Positions 1-13,502 of a stretch of DNA of 64,000 nucleotides are shown one piece after another (the stretch's first letter is position 1; every line of letters begins with the position of its first letter). Location of the stretch: the NCBI GenBank assembly GCA_918807975.1, contig OU964923.1:1612001-1676000 (forward strand), written 5' to 3'. The position numbers and the translations under genes are program-made. The notes beneath the pieces were generated by a model. That model was not told the DNA's origin and made no database searches. It saw only the letters and a list, made by a program, of their open reading frames with translations. The DNA is from Aplidium turbinatum (Eukaryota; Chordata; Ascidiacea; Aplousobranchia; Polyclinidae).

Positions 1-1060
1 AATAAACCTCTTTTTATATTAGCACAACATTTGGTTACGTTGAGTCAATGTTAAAAAAGGGTTGATTAGCTGGCTCGGGCAATCATGGCAGGGCCGTGTT
101 AACCGTTATTTAGGGGCCCACTTATTTTTAGTCCGTAAAATGCTTTTTAACTGTTAAAAAAAATTGCTACAAAAACACAATCAATCAATAGCTTAAAGTT
201 TAAGCCTTAAACCCTACAAGGCCGTATTTACTGCTTTCCAACCAACCTAATTTTACATGTCACATTTAATAATATGTATTTGTTTTCATTTTTGGAAAAA
301 TTTCTCGTTCACTGTGCTCGCTTAACCACATTTTATCCATCTAACCAGGGATGTTGGGCAATGGCCATGCATAGTTTCAGAAAGTAAATTAAAGGAGAAA
401 AATTTTTTGTGTATTCCACAGAAACTAATAAAATAATGTAATATTCCGAAGTACAGACTGATCACTCAAATAGCGAAGTTATTTTACAATTAAACTGATA
501 AATTTCAGTGTTGATGGAGATGGGCTATAAAGCAGATACCACGCAGGTGAAGCGAAGGTGAGACCACCTCAGATAGATTTTCGAAGTTCTAGTCTGTTGA
601 AAAGCTACGCCGTGCAAGGCTAGGTATACAAATTTTCAAGATATAAATTATTGAAATCTTTCTGTGATCGTGAACGAAATTTTATTGAAATGATAATCTA
701 ACTAACTTAAATTTTAAACCAAACCTTCAACCTACAGTATATCCAATTTTAATTTTAATTTGATAAATTCGGTTACGTACAAAGCGACCTATGGTTACAT
801 ACAAAGTGCATTTTACAAAGAGGTCCTATTTTTAAGAGCCATCGCTAAACATAGCAGCCCACTAGCGTTTTTAGGGAGTAAGGGCAAGAGGTGCTCACAC
901 AGGCCTCAATCGTGGTCATGGCCAATTGGCCATAGCTGGATAAAACACTTTTGTATTTGTACTTGCGCTAGCTCGGAGGAAATACCACTTTGCAATCTGC
1001 TTTGCGATTCTCTTAAAATTCTAAACAGACGAGTTTGCAAGCAACAACAATAGATGATGA

Positions 1061-1290
1061 TTATGTGCCTGATCTGATACAGACGTTGGCGATCATGGCC
1101 TTCCAAACTTCTCTGTCATTTGCCATTCGTATAAAATCGTTCGTTTTAACTGTTGTGTTTATGGCCCATTGATTCAAGCTGTTTAAATAAGTTAATCTTT
1201 GTCGACCTCTGCATCTTTTTCCCTGTATCATCCCCAATAGAGCTAATTTTTCCAAATCTCCATGTCTGTGAATATGACAACAATAGAAAG
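1061..1290 (-). mobile_element. LINE reverse-transcriptase C-terminal fragment
   Basis: The minus-strand reading contains HRHGDLEKLALLGMIQGKRC followed by RGRQRLTYL and, further on, MANDREVWKAMIANV. This is the typical tail of non-LTR retrotransposon polyproteins (compare LTGKIEGKRARGRQR and DREKWRSMIANV in many invertebrate LINEs). Only about 75 codons are recognisable and no endonuclease or RT core is present, so it is a dead 3' fragment. The same motif family recurs at 25852-26073 in ITIH gene A. Confidence 0.7.
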
Positions 1291-4200
1291 GGTGATAAAA
1301 ACTGAAACAAACATGCAACGCAGGTAACAATGCTGTCAATAGTGTTGCAATAGAAGAACAAATATTAGCGAACAATGCTAGAATATGAAACTGTTGGAAA
1401 AATAAACGCTCAAGTGTCACTTTCTCTCTGGCAATCTAGGCGAAACAATTTCACGATTTATTGCGATGAAACAACAGTGGTGAAAATACAACTCACTAAC
1501 AATTGTTTGGTTCCACATGGGTGCTTTTTCAATTAATTTACCTTCATGTAAACATCATCATGCAAGCACTAACATAGTCCTAGGAGATGGGGTTGCAGGG
1601 GAGGCAGTCGCCCCTGTTGCAAAAATCATTGCAAATTTGAGCAAAAATATCCAGTTACATGAGTACATTGTAAATTGTTGCGTTTTCAAATGCACTGTAT
1701 ATCTGCAAAGACAACATTTGAGTAAACTTTGTTCGCTTTTGAAATTTTGTTTGAAGAAACTTTTCCAACTGTAGAAAGCCCCCTTTTAACTGCTCACTTG
1801 AGAATGAAAATTCGTTTTGAACCGTATAACCACGAAGTGAGAGACGATGTAGTTTCCATTACAAATGTTGAACAAGTTTTAGTGAAACAAATTTGCATAA
1901 ACTATAAAGCGATTCACAACAACATACTAAATTTGCAGAAGCGGCGAAACACAGAAATTGTGACGTGTTTGTGCAGCGGAAGCATGGCATTGCGTAACTA
2001 TGGCAACCATGGTCGCTTGACACATAAATCTATTTTAATTTTGTTGACGACAGGAATCACATCTAAAAATAGTTTCATAAACTGCCTGTAAACACATTAG
2101 GAAAGACACATTGAAAGGAATATGTGTCATGATCTCCGATATTCTCCGATGATCTCCAACTCCAATCGGAACAATTCGGTGGGTATCGGAAGCGAATCTT
2201 CAACTTCGCAAAACTTTCTTTTATCAGCAACTCCCCTTCTTGAATCAAACTGGCACCGAAGTTGGTCTTTGCGCCCTGAAAGAATGAAATTTCTGAGGGG
2301 ACCTTTTCCCTTTTCGTTTTCTTTTCACTTTTCTGTCTTGCTTCTTGCAGCTGCACACAATGCAAAAATATCCTCCACAGAACACAAGGACCAGAAACAG
2401 AATGACGCAACCGATTGCCAAGGGACTGAAACGAACAATAAATTATGATGTCATAACTCTAGCAATAATTACGTCGCTGTCAACGACGTACAATGTTGCA
2501 GACAACTCTGGTGCAGTCGATTGCACTGCCGCCTAATATTCATTATGTCGATCACAATTGCAAGAAACAAGGTTAAAAATGACACAATGTTGTCTCGTGC
2601 GAACTACGCCCAGACAGAGCACCGAACGCACGTTCTCTGTTTCCGAATCAGGCCGGTGAGCAATCTATGGTTCATAAGTTACACAGGAAAGCAGCGACAT
2701 AAAAAAAAAACAAAAACAATTTTGGCAGAATTTAAATTCATAATGAAAGTTTACCATAATTACTTTTAACCTTTCATGACGCAGATGTGACGTAATCGCA
2801 TGGTCACCCACGCGTCATCAGCGAAGATCCAATACTCACATGATGAGATCACTTTCTTCCTGTGGATTATCCTGGCATGACGTGCAGTTTTCCATGGCGC
2901 TTGTGCTGGCTTCCAAGGTTGATGTTGGAAGGATGCTTGTGGGCGCCGCATGCGGTTGAAGCAATAAGTTAGCGGTAGTGGAAATGACAGGCATGACGTC
3001 ACAAACCAAGACAATGACGAAATTGTTATAAATAACCACAGAAGGCAAAAATGTGTTATCTTGTTTTCACTGCAACGTACAAAACAAAAGTTAGATTCAT
3101 TGAGATCTACTGTATATTTAAACTAACGGAATGCGAAGTCAAGGCTCAGTGACGTCACAACCTACCCCAAATCACACTCAGCCTCTCTGACACTGCTCCA
3201 AACTTAAAGCTCTCGACAATTTCTAGTCATTGGTTAATGTTTTGTGGGTAATCAGCCAAGGTAAGTTTTAGAAAACTCAGAACTTTAACAAAAGTCTAAA
3301 AAAACCTTCTAATGTCCGCAAAATGTGACAAGTCAAACCATGTTTCTCAGTAGCCTTATTCTATCTGTTACCACGAGAAAAAGTAGTAGACAACCTTTAT
3401 ATTTACTCGCAGTTCGTTCCTGCTGCTGCATTCTTGGGTAGATATTTTTTTCTGCGTTGGCTTCAATCCTTAATGCTCAACCATGAAAAACCAACTTTAG
3501 AGTTTAGTAATTTGAAAAATACAGGAATAATTGGCAGTAAGTAAAGTTGCACATTTACAACTTTGAGCTATGAAGGCTATGAAGGTTAGTTAGGAAATTG
3601 TTTTTTTGTTAGAATTAATTGACCGATCTCTAAGTAATCTATGTGCTTCTCCAAAAGTCCCTCTGTCTGCATGCAACGTGGCGCTACTCAGCCATATTTG
3701 CAAACAAGTGAACTCTTCCAACTTACAACCTCAATTACAACAACACTCAATTCCTCGGCGATGTAAGCAATTACTTCGCGTCTGGCAATGGATTGGGGCA
3801 GAGACCTGGTCTTTAAAGTTCACCACAAAACTAAACTAACAGATTTATTTAAAGCCAAATTTTAACAAAAAGGAAACAAAGAATTCTCATTGTTCTTGTT
3901 CCACTTAAACAATCTTTTTGATTCTTGTGCGCTTTTCTGAGCAGAAGCCCCCTGGGGCATATAGAGAAGCGTTCCAAACAGCAGCTACCTTTCTGCATGA
4001 ACTGTACAATAGTGAAATAGTCACGAAATGAGGCAGTTGTTTACTGGTTTCTGGTTGTTGTTTTCCTTGCTTGGTTCACTTACCTTTACACGATAGCAAT
4101 TAAAATTCGGCGCCAGTGCCAAGAAACATTCAAGTTAAACTGAGCTGGACTTTGACATTATTTGACATTTTCTATTCAAATTAACCGAGGATTCTACGCC

Positions 4201-7200
4201 AACCCTGAGCGTAACACTTTTCAACATGTCGGCCTCAGAAGCGGAGAGCGTTTGCAATTTTGAAGTCTCAACGCTTGAAAATTAGAGGAAAAGATAAACT
4301 TATCGCATTATTTGCAAGTCTTGTGCTCTCACAAACTTCGTGTCCATATTTGGTGATGCAAGTTTTTACCAACATAATACTCTTGTGTACTCGATGGCAG
4401 ACGAACTGACTGCCCTTCGGTCATCAGCCAGATCGTTCAAATACTCAACGATTCGATTAATCAGCGCATTTAAAGGTGTGTGAATAACGTTTTATTTTAA
4501 AATCATAACAAAAGAAAAGTATCTCAAAATAGCTGAAGTATCTCAAAATAAACGCATTTTTAAAGTTACCTAAAAAGCATGTTTCTTAACAAGACCGTGA
4601 CAGGAGGCGCGTGGTAAGGTAATAATAATAATCGTTACATTGTAGCAACTGTATGTAGACTACACTGATCCAGCTAATATTAAGCTGCTAATCTTTGCGT
4701 CAAAGGCACTTCTAATTTGGAAAGGGTTTGGCTAACAACGTTAAACCTTAATTTTAAATTATTACATTCTTCATTTCTCTGCGTCATTTCCTTCTCTGTG
4801 CCAACTTCCCCCCAAATTGGTCGTAAACATTCTGCGGTTTTGTTCTCAGCTTGATTGTCTAGACTTCAAAAGATTCTAGATCTTGAAGACTAAGAGAAAT
4901 ACAATTGGAATTAAATGACGCAAAAATCGTGATCGTGTGAATTCCTAATTAATTTCGCTGGCTACAAGCCTCGCATCGCGCATCCGTTAAAAATTAATTT
5001 ATCAAGCGGACAAACTAAAATTTTGTACAATCATTGCAGAGTTGCAGTAAATCTCTGGAAAAAGCTTTGAACATTTTATAGCCAAGTTATCATGTTTTGT
5101 CGATGTATGATGACGTCAATATCAAGCCTAAACAAAGTCATCACTTCTGTACAAACGATATATGCAAAACAAAATATGGCAGCTGTAGTTTCCAAGCTGT
5201 TGACGTTGAAATTACTTTATTATTTCCCTTTCTTTCTTGAATTTTTCTGAAGGTGTTGTGACCGTGCCAAATTTCTTACAACTTAATAACTAACTTCGGT
5301 CACAAGCACGTTTTAACGTTCGCATTTTGTCGCTTCTACCTTTTTCTAGACCTCTGCTGTGTTGACGTGTATTGTTTTTGCTGTGATGGTCAGAAATAAA
5401 AACAACTGAACTGAACTTTAAAATTTTTTACTTGTTCACAGTAGAATTGACAAAGATCCAAAGGTATCTTTTGACTCCGACCCGGGATAATTTTAAGGCT
5501 CCGAAACGTTTTCAAGGAACTTAAGAAAGAAGAAAACGCCGCGTATTTCTCAGAGTTCTATTGCTTCTTTAAAGGCCTTTTGTTGGGTGGAGGGCGGGCT
5601 TTTTAACCGTACCGGGCCCAAACTGTTTTCTCAAGAGCCCTGCCTATTCATATATACTATATGAAATAGACATTTGAAATAAACTGAGACGTTGGTAGAA
5701 ACTTTTAACTCACTAAACTATGGAACAATCTTGTCAAATTGAATTCTTATTTTTTTTTTATTTATGCACACAATCTAAAAGGGTACAGCAAATCAACCGT
5801 TTTATTACATCGACTCGTCGTCTGCAAACGTTGAATCTAGGGACAGTGGAATACCGGGACGACTCACTTTATTGATTTTTCTTGAGAAATGGACAGCTGG
5901 AGGGTCACTAAGAAGTTCAAAAATTAGAAGAACTGCACAACGTTTTCTTTGCTTATAGATAAATTCATTCTCATCAAATGAATTGCTATATTTGGTTAAA
6001 ATTTTGGGTGCTAGAAAATCTTCAAAACCTTACTGCAGCAGTGTGAAGTTATTTACCGTTACCGGTGTTACATGAAGTCTACCGCTGAATTATCACGACT
6101 TGAATACTATTAAATAAACATGATATCACATATTTCCTACATTTATTTTGGCGATACACACTTTGTACACATGGGGGCAGGTCTATTAAACTGCACCTGA
6201 GTATGCGACATTATGGCAGTAGACCTCAAGCTATAGTTGCATCAGATTTTGTCATAACATTGTGACCCTCCAGTTGTCCACCTTACTTTTGAGTGAGCAA
6301 TCCCCTACTTCTACCATCCCTAGTTGAATCAATGTAGAAAATGATTGATTATGCTACTATGGACTTCATGAGAACCCCCGAGCTAAGAATTCAGCAGCCT
6401 ACAACATAAACATTTGTCCTTCGCTGTCTTGTCCACTTAATCAACAAGACATGAAATAATATAAGCTCTACAATACACATACATCAATACTTTGTAATAA
6501 ATTGGAACAAATAGAATATACGTGATGTACAATTATATTATGTATCATCGATGTATTGTATATTTTGAAAGCAATTAAAAAGCTTGCACTTTTTAATTTT
6601 GATTTATAGCTAGACCTAATAATCAACGAATCAACTTGGCTGCATTATCAAGAAAACTTCTCAATACAAAAGTATCAAAAGTTTTGGCGCAACTGTCAGC
6701 TCTCCCCTTCCCCTGAGCAAGTCTGTCATCTCTTCCCTTCTCCTGGGAAAGTCTGTATCTTCAGAAACATTCTCCTTCTGCCGCAAAAGCTTGGACAAGC
6801 ACGGTTTTTATGTCACAGATGCGATTGTTGACCAACAGGCGAGCTATTTATAATTTCTTTTTGAATTGACAAAAACTCATTAAATGTTTTCTATTCGAAA
6901 CCGCGTAGCGACTCTCGACGCGTTATTTCATTTTACGAGAAATATGCTTGTTGCGTGCCTTCCACTGCGGAGCAAAGAATGACAATGAATAAAAAGTAAA
7001 AGCAATAACACCAAAAAGTAACAACAACAAAGTGTGTCGGCTGCAGCGGTTTATTTGCGGTCTGATCGCCTATACCCCATTATGACGATGTGGTTTTAAA
7101 TTTGCCAAGTTGTTGAAAAGCGTAACGTGAAGAGGCAACGAATCATGCAACTAAATAATTTTCAAACTTCGAAAAATGCATCAACAGTCATTGTTCCATA

Positions 7201-8504
7201 ATAAAATACAAGGAAGAAGTGGCCAGTTAGGGAATTCTCAATCTTCAAACAAAAAAACTTTCCTCCAAAAACAAAATCGCTTTCTGTAGGTCGAAATAAA
7301 TGGCACCAATGATTGCTGTACAGTTGGTGGATGGTATTTTTATTGGAGAAAAATGATAATAAGCATGATGATGATTATGATGACGATGATGAACATAATG
7401 ATAATAATTAATCAAATGAACGGTGAAGATTTTAAGTACGAAAAAAAAAATAATTTCGAAATTTTCTATTTTTTTCTCTTCGTATACGGAACCTTGTTTA
7501 TGAAAGATCTATTGAAAGATCTATCTGATCGTTGAGATCTTGGTGAAAAACTCCACCTCAGGATAAGTAACTCAACGATGATTTCTCTTCAATTTTTTTC
7601 GTTGCCTGCCTTAAAATTTACATTAGATCACATGCAAGTACGATCATAGGTATGTAGTGAATTTCTTGTAAGTTGCAGTTCAGATTTAACCCGTTTCGTG
7701 CAATTGTGGCTTGTGTGTACTTTGCGAACCTAGGTTTCAAAAATATTGTCACTTGAATATTTGAACAGCCTGGTAAGAAAGTAACTTTGTACGAGCAAAT
7801 AAATTGTTAAAAGTTGTTGTAGTAAACAACGCGAGAAGTTTATTTCTCCTCTTGCTTTACGTCGTTCACTTGATATCTGACTTGGCCTCGTACTTGACAA
7901 ACAATTATGCTGTGGTTTGAGTACATCGCATGTTTTGCGGCAAGAACAAGCACTTGGACATGTTGACGTGGTTTTCAATTAACTATAAGCTGCTGTACTT
8001 GTAGATGCGTGAATAGTTGCCATAGGTAACCACTCCCTCATTCCCATTTGTTAAACACACATAACCTAATTATTATTTTTTTTGAAAATCAATCTTTGCA
8101 TTTTCACGTTTTTATTCATTTTTTTAGAACTTTGGTTCCTCTTTCCCATTGTTTTTTGTTAGATCCACTACTAGTTTGAAGTTGGTTGGCATTCACAAGA
8201 AGACGGATGGAGAAGCAAAACTCAACAAACTAAACGCATAACTTTGACCTCTTATCTTTTTGTTCATATTTTTACGTTAAAATACGGAAGTTTTATCAAG
8301 ATTATGACCAAAAAGCTTTCTTCAACTTCCATACCCTCTGACTGAAGTTTTTAGCCCTGATAGTGGCCCACATGATATATTAACATGTTTATTTGAACAC
8401 AATTTTGCTTTGTTTGAAGAAAAACTTCTGTTTTGTTTTGATATTTACACCAACTTAGAAAAATAACACTTTATTCTTTGTTTATAAAACGGCGGCAAAA
8501 ACCA

Positions 8505-8712
8505 ATTTTTTACCGCATCCAGGCTTCCGCCCGGCAGTTGAAGACTTCAGTTGAGTTGGCGGAAAGGCAAAGAAGCAAACCTTTGTATCCACGTTTTAGG
8601 CCTGCCGCTAGGTGTTCTAACAAAAGCACATCCGCATGCTCTGAAGCAGTGTCGAACCGGTGCCCTTTCGAGTGTCTTACCAGGGCTCCCACCACTCAGC
8701 TAGACAGCCAAC
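8505..8712 (-). mobile_element. tRNA-derived SINE, family A (diverged copy)
   Basis: Read on the minus strand, this matches the repeat found at 32597-32797, 33609-33811, 41963-42165 and 63842 to the window end. It has a tRNA-like head (a GCTGAGTGGTG.GAGCC A-box region, then a GGTTCGACAC B box), a middle with GCATGCGG, and a tail ending in TGGATGCGG. It is clearly more diverged than the copies inside the ITIH gene, so probably older. The plus-strand frame across it is a by-product of the repeat. Confidence 0.7.
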
Positions 8713-9867
8713 CAGATGAATCTACGTGATAACCTTCTTTTGAAAGCTGTCAATGAACCTGACAAAATGAAGTTTCCGTTTGTTGCTGAATTAATTCGTT
8801 TGGTCTGTGAATTAATTCGCCCGCTACGTGCCGCTGAATGGGGCTGGAGAGCTGTTTTTGACTGTGTCGTTCAAGTGCACGATTACATTAGACTAGAATC
8901 ACTAGAACAATATTTCAACCTCTTTCACCGTTTTGACTTCATTTTCTTTCAGTTTCTATTAACTCTTCAAGTGTAGCTGTTTTTTTTCTTATTGTGCAAC
9001 TTTTTTATTTTATTTTTACAAGCATTGTTGTGGGTTTGAAATTGCTAGGAGATGTTTCTTCCTTAAATATTTTTTCCAATGAATGTTTGTGGAATCTTAA
9101 GTTTGCTGTTTTCACGTCTTTTTTTTTTTTTTTTTTTTTTTTTTCGCGCAACGCTCAGAGTTCAAGATGGATACCACTACATCTTGCAGGTTTACAAATT
9201 GTCCATATGGAATGGATTTGTTTCCTGTCTCATCATTAGTGCGTCCGCTCCGGGAGCCGTCCACACACCCAAACACTCAGCAGGCACACCATACTTACAT
9301 GGAAGATACCTACCAGGGAGGCGAGGGACTCACTACGACCGAAGGGACCCACCGCGGTAGATGGTAATCTGTGGATGTAAATATTTGGTTAGTGGCTGCC
9401 TCAAGCTGATCTGCCTGTTTCGACTTTCCTCTTGCTGATCTTGGAGCAGACTAGGAGATGGCGGGTCAAGCATGAGAACTAGCGCGTTTTGGTAGATAAT
9501 TAATTTTTAAATTTTATTTGAGTTTGTTTGTGTGTGTGTATCTTCTTGTTGCCCGCTTCAAGAAGGGCACCTGTTTGGAGGAAACGGGCCACTGCAGTCT
9601 GACATCTCATTTGGCGGAGATGCCAGAGAGGAGCGGCCAGAGAGAGGGTAGCTTTCGCTGACCCCAGTGTCATCATGGAATTGGCCGCTGCAATCCTGTC
9701 ATCCCAGAGCGAGTGGGACAACGGAGAGGGACGGTTAAAGATCTCCCGCTGCAATCACTCTTCCGGCATCAGGCCGTTGTAGATGAGTGAGAGGGACGGG
9801 TTAAAGGTGGGTTGTTACGCCCTTGGCTGTCTAAACTTCTTCAAAGATGATCTACGACCGTACTGTG

Positions 9868-12800
9868 CTAGTGAGATCCACCGCTGCAATCAGTCATCCC
9901 TACCACCGAGGACGACTGAGAGGGCGGTTGAAGAGTGGATCTCGACTGGTTCTTCTTTCTTCTGACCGTAGGAGGAGGTTTGGAAGGAGTAGAAATGTCA
10001 GATGACAAAGGAATGTTATGTTTTTGTGTTATGTTTTTCGTTTTTGTCATGATCACCCACAGGGCTTGAATGGTGGACCGTTTTGTGTCCTGTATATATG
10101 TGTCGCCTATGTCCAGAGATTTCTTCTTTTGGATGATGGTGTGCTTGGCGACATTCATCATGGTCAAAAGAATCGGGTTGTTCTTTTGTCCTCCAGGGAG
10201 TTGGTTGTAAAGGATCATGTCCTTTGTTATTTCTATGTCTTCCTTGGTTAGGTCAAGATATTGTTGTTTCAGGCGCTCCCATATTCCTTGTGCAAAGGAG
10301 CACTTGGTGAGGACGTGGGCCACATTGTCTTCTGGTTTTCTGCAGAATTTGCAGTTTGTTTTTCTGTCGGAATGTATTGATCTATTAAAATCTCCCCATT
10401 TGTATCCTCCATGTGCAATCCGAAAGGACATGGAGGATAGGTGAGGTGGAAGGAAGAGTTTGATTCCCTTGTTTTCAAGAGGATCTCATTCCAAGGAATC
10501 TTCTTTCCGTTTTCATCAATCTTGTCAATTTTCTTTTCATTTTGCGTTTTCAGATTGATGTAGATATTTTTGTAGGAAGTATTTTCCCAGTCGTGTTTCA
10601 AGCCTTTGAGTTTGCAAAAGGACTTGAAGATGTCCGCATACATTTCGTTTGGAATTGGGGCATGCGGAATGCTGTTGGAGAACAGATGAGGATTGATGTG
10701 TCTCATTCTGTAACTCAAATTGAACATGGCCCATTCGTGCCAGATTTCGGTGGCGTCTTCTAGTGAGAAGAGGTGGCGAATTCTGTCGATGCGGCTTGTT
10801 TGAAATTTTGATTGGATGTCCACCATGTTGATGCCTCCATCTTTGACAGGAGGAAACGTCTTGCTTCTCTGGAGCTGTTCGAATGGTGAAGGATACCAGA
10901 GGAAGTCGAAGAGGATTTTGTTTAGTTCTTTGATGTGTTGTTTCGTTGGCATCAGCACTCTACTGAGATGCAGAGTGACGGGTACCAAGAGAGTGTTGAT
11001 GATCGAGATCTTTCCATAGAGGGAGAGTCTTCGTGGTTTGTGGATGTTGGCGATCGTTTGAGTTTTCTTGATGGCGGTCTGCCAGTTCATCTTGTCAAGT
11101 TGTGTTTTGTTTGTGCCTAGCCAGATGCCCAGGATCTTGACGTTGTTCAAGATCGCAGCTTCTGGAAAGAGTTGCTGAGCTCTTTGGGCCAGGTCAGGTT
11201 TGGACGCCAGGATCTGGGTCTTTCCCTGGTTCACTTTCTGGCCGGACATCGTCTGGTAGATGGCTAGTTCTTTGTTGATTTCCTTGAGAGATGGAATGTC
11301 TCTTGTGATGAATGTGGTGTCGTCCGCATATTGCTGGATTTTGATTGTCAGCTTGGAAAAGCGAAAACCGTTGATCAGATGGTTTTTCTCTATGCGTCGG
11401 GTGAGAACGTCAGCACAGATTATGAAATAGAGCATGCTGAGGGGACAACCCTGTCGTATGCCCCTTTTAACGTTTATTCGTTTTGTTAAAGCTCCATTGA
11501 TTTCTATCTTGCTTTTTGTTTTGTGGTAAACTAATGACAGGTAATTCATCATTATTGGTTTTACTCCGAGTTTCTTCAAGATTCCATAGAGGAAGGAGTG
11601 ACTAACTCTATCGAAAGCTTTTTCAAAGTCAGTTATCATGACGTACAAGTCCCTGTGTTGTGTTTGAGAAGCTTCCAGGGCAGCTTGTATATTCATTGTA
11701 ACATGCTCTATTCTGCGGTTTGGCAGTCCACATTTCTGATTCGGACAAATCAGGTTTGTGATCATGGGTGTGAGTCTGTTGGAGAGGATTTTGCTCAAGA
11801 TCTTGTAGTCTGTGTTGAGCAGAGAGATCGGTCTCCAATTTTTGAGCTTTTCTTTTTCACCTTTTTTAAAGATTAACTTCACTTTTGCTTCTCTCATTGA
11901 GGGAGTCATTGTTTTTCTCAAGTAGCAATTTGTAAGCATCTCTAGAATGTCGTGTTTCAGGAAATGCCAGCATTTTTGGTAGAATAATGAGCCGAGACCA
12001 TCTGATCCAGGTGCAGAATCCTTGTTAAGAGAATCGATGGCGGTTTTTACTTCTTTGAGACTGATCAGCTGTTCCGCTTGTTCAGCTGCGTCTTCCTCAA
12101 TTTTGGCCTCTCCAAGAATGTTTAAGTAGTTGTTTTGTTCTTGAGAGTTTATGTTGTCTTTTACACCCCATAGGGAGTGGTAGAAGCTGTGTACTTCTTT
12201 GAGAATGTCTTCTTTCTTGGTGAGTGTTGTGTTGTTGGCGTCGTGTATCTCAGTGATAGAGGTACTTTTACAATTTTGTTCCTCTGCTTTGAAGAAGCTT
12301 TTAGATGGCTCTTCATCGCTAGTTGGGATAGTTCTGGATCTGATTTGCGATCCGACTGCTTTATAATCGTAGAAGTTGTTGATTTTCTCCAAGAATTCCG
12401 GGCGACGATCTTCCAGGACGTGGTCTGGATGAGCGTCCAGAGTGTGGAGCATATTTTTCGCTTGATTGTAATCTTCTCTACGCTTGAGTGCGACATCTTG
12501 CGAGAGTTCAATCAGTCGATTTTTCAACATTTTCTTGCCATGATCCCAGCTTATAAGCATGTCTGGTGGTTCTATTTGTGGTACGTTTATAGTCCAGTTT
12601 TCCCAAGCCGTTTCGAGCTCTGTTATGACGTGAGCATATTCTAATATGCTGTTATTGATTTTGTATGAATATTCACCCCATTTGGTGTGTTGTTGATATT
12701 GGAGATGAATTATTGGTAATGTGCAGTGGTCTGATGATGTGAAGTATTCATGTTTGATGTTATGATAATTTTCAAGTGCATGTTCATTTATGTATATTCT

Positions 12801-13457
12801 ATCTATCCTGGTCTTACTGTTGTGGTTTTGGCGCGTGAACAGTCTTTTGTAAGGATATTCTTGTCTGAATATGTCTGTCAATTGGTTATGATGTATTAAT
12901 GTTCTAAGTGCTGTTTTATCCGGTGTAGTGAAGAAAAATTGCGGCTTAGCAGTGTCCAACGGATCAAGGATCACGTTAAAATCACCAAGTAAGACCACAT
13001 GTTGATGTTCATATTCCAGCATAGCCTCGGAGAGCAGTTCAAAACATGACTTTCTCTCTCCGCTGCTCTGCGGAAGGTATGCATTGAATATGTTTATGTT
13101 ATTTTTACCACATTTGATGTTGAGGTGATGTATTCGATTTTGTACTATGGTGTGATGTGTGATTTCGGACCTATCGTGTATGTCCTTCTTTACGATGAAC
13201 ATTGTCCCTGCATAGAAGGGGGTTCTATCAGGTTCTATGTTGTTGTATGTTATGTAATTGTTATGTTGAGCCCACGTCTCGAGTTGATCGGTGGGGATTC
13301 TGTGTGTTTCCTGAATTGCCAGTACAGAGAGTCTGTGAGATGTAAAGAAGTGTTTGACATCTCGCAATTTCTTGGATATTCCGTTGATGTTCATTGAGCC
13401 AACCTTGAGGTTGCCCAGTCCGGCGTCCGAATCGTCACTCTCCGTATCTGCGAACAT
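9868..13457 (-). pseudogene. LINE ORF2: AP endonuclease and reverse transcriptase, one frameshift
   Basis: ORF2 begins with MFADTESDDSD at 13457. The N-terminal apurinic-type endonuclease shows SMNINGI, AIQETH, LLGDFNV, RIDRIYI and a terminal SDHC. The RT domain shows NWRPISLLNTDYKILSKIL, MITDFEKAFDRV, RGIRQGCPLS and the catalytic YADD in YADDTTFI. NWRPISLLNTDYK and the overall order fit the L1/Tx1 branch rather than CR1 or RTE. The long frame stays open to about 10475; the C-terminal part (10431 down to a stop at 9868) is in another frame. The second copy reads straight through the same point, so this is a one-base loss in a T-run. The C-terminal part has a CKFCRKPEDNVAHVLTKC cysteine/histidine motif common in LINE ORF2 tails. 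Confidence 0.88.
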
Positions 13458-13502
13458 GTTTATAGATAGAGAAAGCAGCAGGTTAAAGTTTAAGAAGTCG
13501 GA

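Larger units (their letters stand above)
1..9117. other. Intergenic AT-rich DNA, no supported gene
   Basis: No convincing protein-coding gene is visible here. Open frames are short, lack recognisable domains and do not join across plausible splice sites. Identifiable content is limited to a LINE tail remnant near 1061-1290 and a tRNA-derived SINE near 8505-8712, listed separately. Around 7350-7410 there is an ATG/ATA-rich simple repeat that creates a meaningless Met/Ile-rich frame. Sequence near 5390-5405 ends like the 3' end of a retroelement, but is too short to assign. Genes with very short exons could be missed. Confidence 0.5.

Noticed and set aside
2122-2448. Overlapping frames of about 110 codons on both strands
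   Set aside because: No motif, no splice partners, typical of chance frames.
3606-3839. 77-codon frame
   Set aside because: No recognisable domain or conservation to support coding.
4226-4490. Two ATG contexts (MSASEAESVCNFEVSTLEN at 4226; MADELTALRSSARSFKYSTI at 4394) that could be first exons
   Set aside because: Short frames with no following exon that I can join and no known family; start context alone is not enough.
92-5641. CAGGGCCG near 92 and GAGCCCTG near 5634 as ends of one large DNA transposon
   Set aside because: Only six bases match as inverted repeats and the flanks are not duplicated.
7353-7535. Met/Ile-rich frame
   Set aside because: Produced by an ATG/ATA simple repeat.
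9783-13397. Plus-strand frames across the LINE
   Set aside because: They are shadows of the minus-strand ORF2 and ORF1, which carry the recognisable endonuclease, RT and zinc-knuckle motifs.
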